From an uncultured Olegusella sp. (lineage in GTDB: Bacteria > Actinomycetota > Coriobacteriia > Coriobacteriales > Atopobiaceae): a stretch of 14,879 bases of DNA. The translations under genes and the position numbers were made by a program. The stretch spans positions 1 to 14,879 of the forward strand of contig NZ_CAMXYY010000038.1 in the NCBI RefSeq assembly GCF_947253395.1, written 5' to 3'. The stretch's first letter is position 1; every line of letters begins with the position of its first letter. Below, in pieces: positions 6,120 to 12,815 of the stretch. The notes under the pieces were generated by a model. It did not search any database. It was not told the origin of the DNA and was given only the letters and a program-made list of their open reading frames with translations.

Positions 6120-8348
6120 TTAGAGGTGCAACACGCGATCCTTAATCTCCTGTGTACGGCCTTGGTTCCAGAACTGGGTGCCAATATAGCCGCAGGTACG
6201 ACGTGCCACGTTCATCTTGTCCTGATTGTGGTTGTGGCAGTTGGGGCATTCCCACACGAGCTTGCCATCATCATCGGTGACAATCTGAATTTCTCCGTCA
6301 TAGCCACAAACCTGGCAATAATCGCTTTTGGTATTGAGCTCGGCATACATAATGTTGTCATAGATGAACTGCATAACGGCAATAACAGCCTCAAGGTTGT
6401 CCTGCATATTGGGAACCTCAACGTAGCTGATAGCACCACCAGGGGATAGACGCTGGAATTCGCTTTCAAACTGGAGCTTGGTAAAAGCATCAATCTTTTC
6501 GCCTACATGGACGTGATAGCTGTTGGTGATATAGCCCTTGTCCGTAATGCCAGGGATGATGCCCCAACGGCGCTGTAGGCACTTAGCAAACTTATAGGTG
6601 GTGGACTCGATAGGCGTACCGTAAAGACTGTAGTCAATATCCTCGGCAGCCTTCCACTCAGTACAGCGATCGTTCATATGTTGCATAACCTGTAGAGCAA
6701 AGGGTTTTGCCTCAGGATCGGTGTGGCTGCGACCAGTCATGAACTTTACGCACTCATAAAGTCCTGCGTAACCCAGCGAGATGGTGGAGTAGCCGCTATA
6801 AAGCAGCTTGTCGATGGCCTCACCCTTGTTAAGACGGGCGAGTGCGCCATACTGCCAAAGGATAGGAGCTGCGTCGGAAAGCGTGCCGACGAGGCGATCA
6901 TGACGGCAACGCAGACCCTTGTGGCAGAGGTCTAGGCGCTCATCAAAAATCTTCCAGAACTTGTCCATGTCGCCACCAGAGGAAAGAGCGACATCAGGAA
7001 GGTTGATGGTCACAACACCTTGGTTGAAACGTCCATAGTACTTGGGCTTTCCCGGGACGTAGTTCTTTGCACGTGAGATGTTGTCATAGCCACCGTTGGC
7101 GCTGCGGTCAGGTGTCAAGAAGGAACGGCAACCCATGCAGGTATAGCAATCGCCGTTGCCTTCGGTTTCACCCGTGGAGAGCTTATATTCCTTCATCTTC
7201 TTTTCGGAGATGTAGTCGGGCACCATACGTTTTGCAGTGCACTTGGCTGCCAGTTTGGTGAGATAGAAGTAGGGTGTACCCTCACGGACGTTGTCCTCTT
7301 CAAGTACATAGATAAGCTTGGGGAAGGCAGGTGTAATCCAGACACCTGCTTCGTTGCGGACGCCTTGGTAGCGCTGACGCAGTGTCTCTTCGATGATGAG
7401 CGCAAGGTCTTTTTTGGTTTGTTCGTCGCGCGCTTCACCTAAATACATAAAGACAGTGATGAAGGGGGCCTGTCCATTGGTGGTCATCAGGGTGACTACC
7501 TGGTATTGGATGGTCTGAACGCCGCGGGCAATCTCATCGTGGAGACGCTTTTCGACCATAATTTCGATTTGCTCATCTGACGCATCAAACCCGACAGATT
7601 CCATCTCGGCATAGACTGAGCGACGGATCTTTTTGCGGGAGATATCAACAAAAGGAGCAAGGTGCTCTAGCGAGATTGACTGGCCGCCATATTGGCAACT
7701 AGCAACCTGGGCAATAATCTGGGTTGCAATGTTGCAAGCCGTCGAGAAGGAATGCGGCTTTTCAATCATGGTGCCCGAAATCACCGTACCGTTTTGCAGC
7801 ATATCGTCAAGATTGACGAGGTCGCAGTTGTGCATGCGCTGCGCGTAATAGTCAGAGTCGTGGAAGTGAATGATGCCTTCTTGGTGGGCTTTGACAACGT
7901 CTTCGGGCAACAGTTTGCGATCGGTGAGGTCGCGAGAAACCTCGCCTGCCATGTAGTCACGCTGAACAGAGACAACACTAGGATTCTTGTTGGAGTTTTC
8001 CTGCTTGGCTTCCTCATTGTTGGAATCAATCAAAGTCAAAATACGGTCATCGGTAGTGTTCTTTTGACGCTTGAGATTTTGTACATAGCGATAAATGATG
8101 TACTTACGGGCGACAGAGAAACGATCAAGCTTCATCAGCTGATCCTCAACGAAGTCCTGAATCTCCTCGACGGAGACGGTGTGAGCAAGCTGTTTGCATT
8201 CTTCCTCAACGTTGAGAGAGGCAAACTGAACCTCACGGTCGCTGAGACGCTCATCGGCAGGTACTTCTTTGTTTGCAGCAAGGATGGCATTGGTAATTTT
8301 TGAGAGGTCAAAGGCAACTTCACTACCATTGCGCTTGATAATTTTCAT
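6120..8348 (-). CDS. nrdD: Anaerobic (class III) ribonucleoside-triphosphate reductase
   Basis: This 742-residue glycyl-radical enzyme reduces ribonucleoside triphosphates to deoxy forms under anoxic conditions. An ATP-cone allosteric domain occupies about 1-95 (IIKRNGSEVAFDLSKI at 3-18). Cys175 in RMHNCDLVNLDDML and the CMGCRSFLTP cysteines (404, 407) fit the active-site cysteines known from phage T4 and E. coli NrdD. A C-terminal zinc site is formed by Cys678/Cys681 and Cys701/Cys704. The radical site is Gly720 in RRTCGYIGT, followed by the expected terminal residues, so the protein is complete. The ATG at 8348 has AAGGAG at 8360-8355. It needs NrdG, encoded at 2605-2009 on the same strand but not adjacent. 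Its promoter region carries two NrdR-box-like sites, and it has its own terminator, so it is probably monocistronic. Confidence 0.97.
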   Translation of the reverse strand: MKIIKRNGSEVAFDLSKITNAILAANKEVPADERLSDREVQFASLNVEEECKQLAHTVSVEEIQDFVEDQLMKLDRFSVARKYIIYRYVQNLKRQKNTTDDRILTLIDSNNEEAKQENSNKNPSVVSVQRDYMAGEVSRDLTDRKLLPEDVVKAHQEGIIHFHDSDYYAQRMHNCDLVNLDDMLQNGTVISGTMIEKPHSFSTACNIATQIIAQVASCQYGGQSISLEHLAPFVDISRKKIRRSVYAEMESVGFDASDEQIEIMVEKRLHDEIARGVQTIQYQVVTLMTTNGQAPFITVFMYLGEARDEQTKKDLALIIEETLRQRYQGVRNEAGVWITPAFPKLIYVLEEDNVREGTPYFYLTKLAAKCTAKRMVPDYISEKKMKEYKLSTGETEGNGDCYTCMGCRSFLTPDRSANGGYDNISRAKNYVPGKPKYYGRFNQGVVTINLPDVALSSGGDMDKFWKIFDERLDLCHKGLRCRHDRLVGTLSDAAPILWQYGALARLNKGEAIDKLLYSGYSTISLGYAGLYECVKFMTGRSHTDPEAKPFALQVMQHMNDRCTEWKAAEDIDYSLYGTPIESTTYKFAKCLQRRWGIIPGITDKGYITNSYHVHVGEKIDAFTKLQFESEFQRLSPGGAISYVEVPNMQDNLEAVIAVMQFIYDNIMYAELNTKSDYCQVCGYDGEIQIVTDDDGKLVWECPNCHNHNQDKMNVARRTCGYIGTQFWNQGRTQEIKDRVLHL

Positions 8349-8420
8349 GCTTCACTCCTTGCTGAACGGCGCGCTATATTCACGCTTTTTGCCTGAGTAA
8401 ATAATCTGAGATTCTAGTAT

Positions 8421-8468
8421 ACACAATCTATTGGGTATCTGATTGACAATCTACACTATATAATGTGG
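8421..8468 (-). promoter_or_regulatory. Tandem NrdR boxes upstream of nrdD
   Basis: Two 16-base sites, ACACAATCTATTGGGT (8421-8436) and ACACTATATAATGTGG (8453-8468), resemble the NrdR box, whose known consensus is close to ACACWATATMTWGT. They start 32 bp apart (three helical turns), which is the spacing usual for NrdR box pairs before nrd operons. On the minus strand a -10-like TATACT (8422-8417) overlaps the first box, so a bound repressor would block polymerase. The -35 is not clear. NrdR is the ATP-cone repressor that senses ATP/dATP; its gene is not in the window. Confidence 0.72.
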
Positions 8469-8873
8469 ATAATTTCCAAAATACTGAAATCAAATGTTGA
8501 TAGTTTGAAGAAAAGCGGTTGAAAAGCTCTGGAACCCCAGCTAGACGCGTGACGAAAACTTTTCTCGTACTGCGATTCATATAAATATTACATGAGCATT
8601 GTAAGAAAAAAGTTTTTGCATGCCCACTCACCGATATATTGTGACCGCATACGGGCGTACCACAACCAATAGTGTCTCTGTAGATCAGAAGTGACTGAGA
8701 GAATGGCCTCTTGTTGTGTTTGTAGATAGGCCAAAAATAAGTTTTTCAAGTCGCCTCTAGAAAAGATGCGCGAGGAATAGACGCGTTGGGTGGCTTTGCT
8801 GACTGCTAGACTGAATGTGCTGCTGAAATATGTTTTTGGCAGTATGCTGTTCGTATAGGTAAGGAAGCAAAGT
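8469..8873. other. Non-coding stretch before the DUF262 gene
   Basis: About 400 bp have no open frame with a convincing ribosome site. Visible structure is limited to three items. The inverted repeat TGGCCT (8704-8709)/AGGCCA (8728-8733) has an 18-base spacer and A/T-rich sequence after it. TAGACGCGT occurs twice (8542-8550 and 8778-8786). AAGTTTTT also occurs twice. AAGGAAG lies just before the DUF262 ATG. The promoter of the DUF262 gene must be here, but I cannot place it with confidence. A small RNA or remnants of a lost gene are possible. Confidence 0.4.
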
Positions 8874-10403
8874 ATGCATGCGGATACCGCGACTATTGTC
8901 GGGCTCGTTACCCCTGTTAATCTGCGTTTTGTTGTGCCGGTATATCAGCGGCCGTATACGTGGGGGCTACGCGAGTGTGCACAGCTTTGGGACGATATAG
9001 TGACCGTAGGACGTATGGCAAAAGATGTGCGGATTCGTAGTGAATATGGTGGACGTACCCTGATGTCGCCAAGTCACTTTACGGGTTCAATTGTGTGGGT
9101 GCAGGATGGGGCAGTTTCCTCCTCGGGTGTCGAGTCACGCCTGCTCATTGATGGCCAGCAGCGAGTCACCACCTTGATGCTGGTGTTTGTGGCTCTGGCA
9201 CGCTATGCGCATCGCCACCCCGAGCGCTCTGCTTCCTTAAGTTTTTCTGCTCAAGAGATTTTGGATGATGGCTATCTCACCAACAAACACCGTGATGGTC
9301 ACGATCACTACAAGTTGACGCTTTCCAAAGGCGACCGTGAGCTGTTCCAAGCTTTGGTTGATGCTCTTGAGATTGACAGTGTTCCTGAAGCTCATGAGGC
9401 GATAAGTGCTCAGGGCTCCCATCATCTGTTGGAAAATCTTGCTTATTTTGAGCGTAAGCTAAAACATGTGGATGTCAATATTATCTGGCTGGGAATTCAG
9501 CAGCTACAGGTAGCATCTATTGCACTCACCGAAGGTCAGGACAATCCGCAGCTGGTGTTTGAGTCGATGAACTCTACGGGTAAAGATTTGTCATCGGCCG
9601 ATCTTGTGCGCAACTTTATTTTGATGTCAGCTCCGATTGAGAGTCAAGAATCGCTTTATCGCAGTTTTTGGCAACCGATTGAGCAGTCACTCGATACGGA
9701 TAATGACGCAAAACTTTTTGAGAACTTCTTGCACGATTGGCTAACTGCTAGCTGTGCCCCTCAAACATTTGAGCGCTCAGATATCTATGCCGCGTTCAAA
9801 CGCTATGTACGTGACGGAGGATATAGCAGTGGCAATGCCATTATCACTCTGATTAATCAACTGCGTCGCACCGTGCGCTCTTATGTGCACATCACCCAAG
9901 GGCAAATAAGGGAGGGCTGCGATCCGCGACCTGAAATTGATGCTGCATTAGCGGATTTGCGCAAGCTTGATCAAGCGGAAGTTAACCCTTTGCTACTGTT
10001 TTTCCACGACGCCTACGATCAGCAGGATATTGACGCCTCAGTGTTTGAGAAGTCTTTGCGTATCACGGAGTCGTATTTGATGAGGCGCCTTGTCTGTAAT
10101 TGTTCGTCAGAAGGTATGAAAAAATTCTTTTCGCAGTTGATTGCTCGTCTTGAAGGTGTGCGTGCGGTTGGTGGCGACTTCGTCGTGGCCTATGCCAGCT
10201 ACCTACTTAATGAGGAGAGTAGTTCTCTGCGTTTTCCTGCTGATGATGAGTTTTGCCGTGCGCTTGCGTTGCGTAAGGCGGATGATTGGGATGCGACAAC
10301 AGCAATCGGTTTGGCCTTGCAGGCGGAGGATAAGGCGCCTGTGCGTTGGGTATATCCTCAGCTAAGTGAGGCGACGCGTACAATCTATCGGCGAAGTCTG
10401 TAA
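8874..10403 (+). CDS. DUF262 (GmrS-like) protein lacking the DUF1524 HNH nuclease end
   Basis: This 509-residue protein has the DUF262 signatures: VPVYQRPYTWG (21-31), FTGSIVW (69-75), LIDGQQRVTT (91-100) and FESMNSTGKDLSSADLVRNFIL split over 229-250. DUF262 is a ParB/sulfiredoxin-like NTPase domain. In GmrSD-type type IV restriction enzymes it is joined to a DUF1524 HNH nuclease that cuts modified DNA. Here the middle helical region resembles those proteins up to about residue 465 (RRLVCNCSS, FPADDEFCRALA), but no EHI-P-Q style HNH motif follows and the protein ends at 509. The other frames over its last 150 bases show no nuclease remnant, so a simple frameshift is unlikely. It may be a nuclease-less family member, a truncated defence gene, or a partner for a nuclease elsewhere. 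The ATG at 8874 follows AAGGAAG. A small cysteine-rich gene follows 24 bp downstream. Confidence 0.85.
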   Translation: MHADTATIVGLVTPVNLRFVVPVYQRPYTWGLRECAQLWDDIVTVGRMAKDVRIRSEYGGRTLMSPSHFTGSIVWVQDGAVSSSGVESRLLIDGQQRVTTLMLVFVALARYAHRHPERSASLSFSAQEILDDGYLTNKHRDGHDHYKLTLSKGDRELFQALVDALEIDSVPEAHEAISAQGSHHLLENLAYFERKLKHVDVNIIWLGIQQLQVASIALTEGQDNPQLVFESMNSTGKDLSSADLVRNFILMSAPIESQESLYRSFWQPIEQSLDTDNDAKLFENFLHDWLTASCAPQTFERSDIYAAFKRYVRDGGYSSGNAIITLINQLRRTVRSYVHITQGQIREGCDPRPEIDAALADLRKLDQAEVNPLLLFFHDAYDQQDIDASVFEKSLRITESYLMRRLVCNCSSEGMKKFFSQLIARLEGVRAVGGDFVVAYASYLLNEESSSLRFPADDEFCRALALRKADDWDATTAIGLALQAEDKAPVRWVYPQLSEATRTIYRRSL

Positions 10404-10427
10404 CTGCGGTTTTAAAGGGGGATTGTC

Positions 10428-10646
10428 ATGAAAAGTGTGCTGATTAAGGATACGACTCCCGAGGAACGCAGGGCCATTGTGGCGCGGGGCTTGTCATTTT
10501 GTGACGATAGCTCTTGCGAAAATTGCAGTGGCTGTTCGATGGGTGTTGGGTCGATTGAAGCGATGTATAAACCTTATATCGAGGGAAAACTCGAACTACG
10601 TGAGATCAATATGCTCCACGCTGCTACAAAATACACCCACGGTTAA
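10428..10646 (+). CDS. Small cysteine-rich protein, function unknown
   Basis: This 72-residue soluble protein has a clear ribosome site (AAAGGGGGA at 10414-10422) and starts 24 bp after the DUF262 stop, so it is likely co-transcribed. Its middle carries four closely spaced cysteines, C-x4-C-x2-C-x2-C (FCDDSSCENCSGCSMG, residues 24-39), which could hold zinc or an iron-sulfur cluster. The rest is polar, with TTPEERRAIVARG near the N-terminus and PYIEGKLELREIN near the C-terminus. I have an impression of similar short conserved hypothetical proteins in anaerobic Gram-positives but cannot name a family. There are no membrane segments or signal peptide. Confidence 0.75.
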   Translation: MKSVLIKDTTPEERRAIVARGLSFCDDSSCENCSGCSMGVGSIEAMYKPYIEGKLELREINMLHAATKYTHG

Positions 10647-10730
10647 AGCTACGATTATCTAGGCGTGAAAAACACGCATGAGAATGGTTGATGTACGAAA
10701 AAGTAAGCGCACCCAAGATGATGCGAGTGC

Positions 10731-10765
10731 AAAATACCCTCGCAGGCATTTGCCTGCGAGGGTAT
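10731..10765 (-). terminator. Terminator of the NifU-like/GGGtGRT operon
   Basis: A 15-base arm (ATACCCTCGCAGGCA, 10734-10748) pairs perfectly with 10751-10765. On the minus strand the stem is followed by TTTT (10734-10731, the first base shared with the stem), about 50 bases after the GGGtGRT stop. On the plus strand it lies about 90 bases after the 72-residue gene without a T tract, so it may act weakly in that direction too. Confidence 0.85.
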
Positions 10766-10815
10766 GAGGACGCGAGTGTAGCTGTCCTGCGTGCTGCTAG
10801 GCGCGGAGCCAAAGC

Positions 10816-11817
10816 TTATGCCATAGCCTGCTCAACAGCGACAGCGCATGCGACGGTAGCGCCAACCATGGGGTTGTTGCCCATGCCGATAAGGCCCATC
10901 ATGTCAACGTGGGCGGGTACGGAGCTCGAGCCAGCAAATTGTGCCGATGAGTGCATACGACCCATGGTGTCGGTCATGCCATAGGAAGCAGGACCGGCGC
11001 CCATGTTGTCGGGATGCAGGGTACGGCCTGTGCCGCCACCAGATGCAACAGAGAAGTACTTCTTGCCAGCAAGGACGCGCTCCTTAAAATAGGTGCCTGC
11101 GACAGGATGCTGGAAACGAGTAGGATTGGTGGAGTTGCCGGTAATCGAGATATCAACGTTTTCATGCCACATGATAGCGACACCCTCACGGACGTCGTCA
11201 GCACCGTAGCAATTAACAGCAGCGCGAGGACCATCGGAGTACTTGGTGGTTTCGACCACGGTCAGCTCACCGGTGAAGTAATCAAACTGGGTCTGAACAT
11301 AGGTAAAGCCGTTGATACGAGCGATAATCTGTGCAGCGTCCTTGCCAAGGCCGTTGAGGATAACGCGCAGCGGCTTCTTGCGGGCCTTGTTGGCGTTGTT
11401 TGCGATGCCGATGGCGCCCTCAGCAGCAGCAAAAGACTCATGACCTGCGAGGAATGCAAAGCACTCGGTATCCTCGCCCAAAAGCATAGCTCCGAGGTTG
11501 CCGTGGCCCAAACCAACCTTACGATCTTCTGCTACAGAGCCAGGAACGCAGAATGCCTGCAGGCCTTCACCAATAGCGGCAGCTGCATCAGATGCGGTTG
11601 TGCAACCCTTCTTGATTGCGATTGCGCAGCCTGCAACGTATGCCCATGCGGCGTTTTCAAATGCGATTGACTGAACATCAAAGATAATTTTGCGAGCATC
11701 GATGCCCTTGTCCAGACAAATTTTTTCAGCCTCTTCGAGACTGGAAATACCATAACTATCGAGCACCTTGGTAATCTTTGCGATGCGGCGCTCGTAACCT
11801 TCAAATGTGACTGCCAT
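10816..11817 (-). CDS. GGGtGRT-family protein, function unknown
   Basis: This 333-residue protein contains the motif that names its family, SGGGTGRT at 259-266, within a strongly conserved-looking C-terminal half rich in glycine, methionine and asparagine (PDNMGAGPASYGMTDTMGRMH at 269-289, GLIGMGNNPMVGA at 308-320). GLGHGNLGAMLLGEDTECFAFLAGHESFA at 102-130 (split by charged residues) looks like another functional core. Seven cysteines are scattered (34, 64, 72, 90, 119, 203, 324). There is no signal peptide or membrane helix, so it is cytoplasmic. The length matches the family (about 330 aa). The ATG at 11817 has GGAGG at 11830-11826; the frame runs further upstream but overlaps the preceding gene. 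It follows the NifU-like gene by 28 bp. The family has no established activity; a role with an Fe-S or metal cofactor is inferred only from that partner. Confidence 0.9.
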   Translation of the reverse strand: MAVTFEGYERRIAKITKVLDSYGISSLEEAEKICLDKGIDARKIIFDVQSIAFENAAWAYVAGCAIAIKKGCTTASDAAAAIGEGLQAFCVPGSVAEDRKVGLGHGNLGAMLLGEDTECFAFLAGHESFAAAEGAIGIANNANKARKKPLRVILNGLGKDAAQIIARINGFTYVQTQFDYFTGELTVVETTKYSDGPRAAVNCYGADDVREGVAIMWHENVDISITGNSTNPTRFQHPVAGTYFKERVLAGKKYFSVASGGGTGRTLHPDNMGAGPASYGMTDTMGRMHSSAQFAGSSSVPAHVDMMGLIGMGNNPMVGATVACAVAVEQAMA

Positions 11818-11845
11818 AAGACGTGCCTCCTTTTCTTTCCCCAAG

Positions 11846-12538
11846 TTACTCGGCACGGGGGTCGATGACCTTGGCGGGCGCGTCCCACTGACCATAGCGG
11901 CCCTTTGCCTTTTCGAGCGCCTCGTTTGCATCGGTGCCAGCCTTGACGTCATCCATGAACTTGCCGAGGTTGACGAACTCAAAGCCGATGATCTCGTCCT
12001 TCTCGTTGAGGGCGATGTGGGTGATATAACCCTGGGTCAGCTCAAGATAACGGGGACCCTTGGCTGCGGTGCCATAAGTGGTACCCACCATGGAGCGCAG
12101 GCCTTTGCCAAGATCGTCGATGCCAGCGCCGATAGGCAGACCATCCTCGGAGAAAGCAGTCTGGGTACGACCATAGACAATCTGCAAGAAAAGCTCGCGC
12201 ATAGCAACGTTGATAGCGTCGCAGACAAGGTCGGTGTTGAGAGCCTCAAGAATAGTCTTCTTGGGAAGAATTTCGGCAGCCATAGCAGCAGAATGGGTCA
12301 TGCCTGAGCAGCCGACGGTCTCGAGTAGACATTCTTCAATAACGCCCGCCTTGACATTAAGCGAGAGCTTGCAAGCACCCTGCTGGGGTGCACACCAACC
12401 AACACCGTGCGTATAGCCAGAGATATCCTCAATTTTCTTGGCCTGAACCCACTTTCCCTCCTCAGGAATTGGGGCAGGACCATGGTATGCACCCTTGGCA
12501 ACAGGGCACATCCTCTCCACGTCCGCTGAATACTGCAT
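11846..12538 (-). CDS. NifU/IscU-like iron-sulfur scaffold homologue
   Basis: This 230-residue soluble protein has a divergent NifU_N-like domain at about 45-125. The segment PQQGACKLSLNVKAGVIEEC and then LLETVGCSGMTHSAAMAAEIL fits the IscU pattern of a first cysteine, a beta hairpin, then GC plus a helix. Cys56 and Cys77 fit the first two ligand cysteines, Cys106 (DLVCDAIN) may be the third, and Cys49 is extra. After the domain come about 100 residues not found in IscU (GLPIGAGIDDLGKGLRSMVGT, then a beta-rich stretch and a YGQWDAP-type end). The frame is open to 12742, but the ATG at 12538 follows AGGAG and the region upstream looks non-coding. It is probably the first gene of an operon with the GGGtGRT gene. 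No cysteine desulfurase, SufBCD or nif gene is nearby, so it may serve a dedicated client rather than general cluster assembly. Confidence 0.85.
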   Translation of the reverse strand: MQYSADVERMCPVAKGAYHGPAPIPEEGKWVQAKKIEDISGYTHGVGWCAPQQGACKLSLNVKAGVIEECLLETVGCSGMTHSAAMAAEILPKKTILEALNTDLVCDAINVAMRELFLQIVYGRTQTAFSEDGLPIGAGIDDLGKGLRSMVGTTYGTAAKGPRYLELTQGYITHIALNEKDEIIGFEFVNLGKFMDDVKAGTDANEALEKAKGRYGQWDAPAKVIDPRAE

Positions 12539-12554
12539 ATAGCACTCCTCTCCA

Positions 12555-12653
12555 ACGCCGACGATGCCGAGCAAAACCCGACATCCCGTCTGTGTCTCGC
12601 TAAAAACCGTCGAGACCTGAGCCAAATGCCCCCTTACAGGCGGCTCATACAGG
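12555..12653 (-). ncRNA. Candidate structured 5' leader of the NifU-like/GGGtGRT operon
   Basis: Read on the minus strand, three stem-loops follow one another before the ribosome site. Hairpin 1 pairs 12642-12647 with 12618-12623 (6 bp, TGAGCC/GGCTCA). Hairpin 2 pairs 12611-12616 with 12594-12599 (6 bp, GTCTCG/CGAGAC, 11-base loop). Hairpin 3 pairs 12577-12585 with 12563-12571 (9 bp) and, past a 2-base bulge, 12588-12590 with 12560-12562. Hairpin 3 contains two G-U pairs that form only in minus-strand RNA; on the plus strand they would be C-A mismatches. This points to selection on the transcript. It matches no riboswitch class I can recognise and no T-rich terminator follows, so any control would act on translation, processing or stability. 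It could also be chance folding. Confidence 0.35.
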
Positions 12654-12671
12654 TTAATTTTATGACAGAGA

Positions 12672-12716
12672 GAGCCTCTGTGGGGGCAGCATTTGCTGAA
12701 ATACCCACAGAGGCTC
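12672..12716 (-). terminator. 13-bp hairpin downstream of the M16 peptidase gene
   Basis: Perfect arms GAGCCTCTGTGGG (12672-12684) and its complement (12704-12716) enclose a 19-base loop that itself contains a CAGCA/TGCTG mini-stem. It lies 100 bases after the peptidase stop and just upstream of the operon leader. No T tract follows on either strand, so it is either an atypical terminator or the first element of the leader RNA. Confidence 0.5.
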
Positions 12717-12815
12717 GATAAAGGTACAAAATACGATGCCAAAGCTCGCTAACACGGCAAGACAAACACAAAACGCAGCAAAGCAACAATGCCATGCGGT
12801 AAAGCAGGACAGCGG

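Noticed and set aside
7692..8303. 203-codon plus-strand open frame inside nrdD
   Set aside because: Antisense to the ATP-cone and N-terminal part of NrdD, where the minus-strand protein is clearly conserved.
8428..8631. 67-codon minus-strand open frame upstream of nrdD
   Set aside because: Its end overlaps the NrdR boxes, and the start lacks a ribosome site.
10663..10677. GCGTG/CACGC hairpin after the 72-residue gene as its terminator
   Set aside because: Only 5 bp with no following T tract; the larger hairpin at 10734-10765 is the better candidate.
10951..11670. 239-codon plus-strand open frame opposite the GGGtGRT gene
   Set aside because: It is fully antisense to a gene with family motifs, has no good ribosome site, and its translation is cysteine-rich without a recognisable domain.
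11818..11982. N-terminal extension of the GGGtGRT gene
   Set aside because: It would overlap the end of the NifU-like gene, and the ATG at 11817 has GGAGG at the right distance.
12555..12653. Leader as a known riboswitch or T-box
   Set aside because: I looked for the conserved cores of common classes (T-box, SAM, cobalamin, TPP, FMN, c-di-GMP, glycine, lysine) and found none.
12539..12742. N-terminal extension of the NifU-like gene by 68 codons
   Set aside because: A good ribosome site marks the ATG at 12538; the upstream translation is unlike any part of the family and crosses several hairpins.
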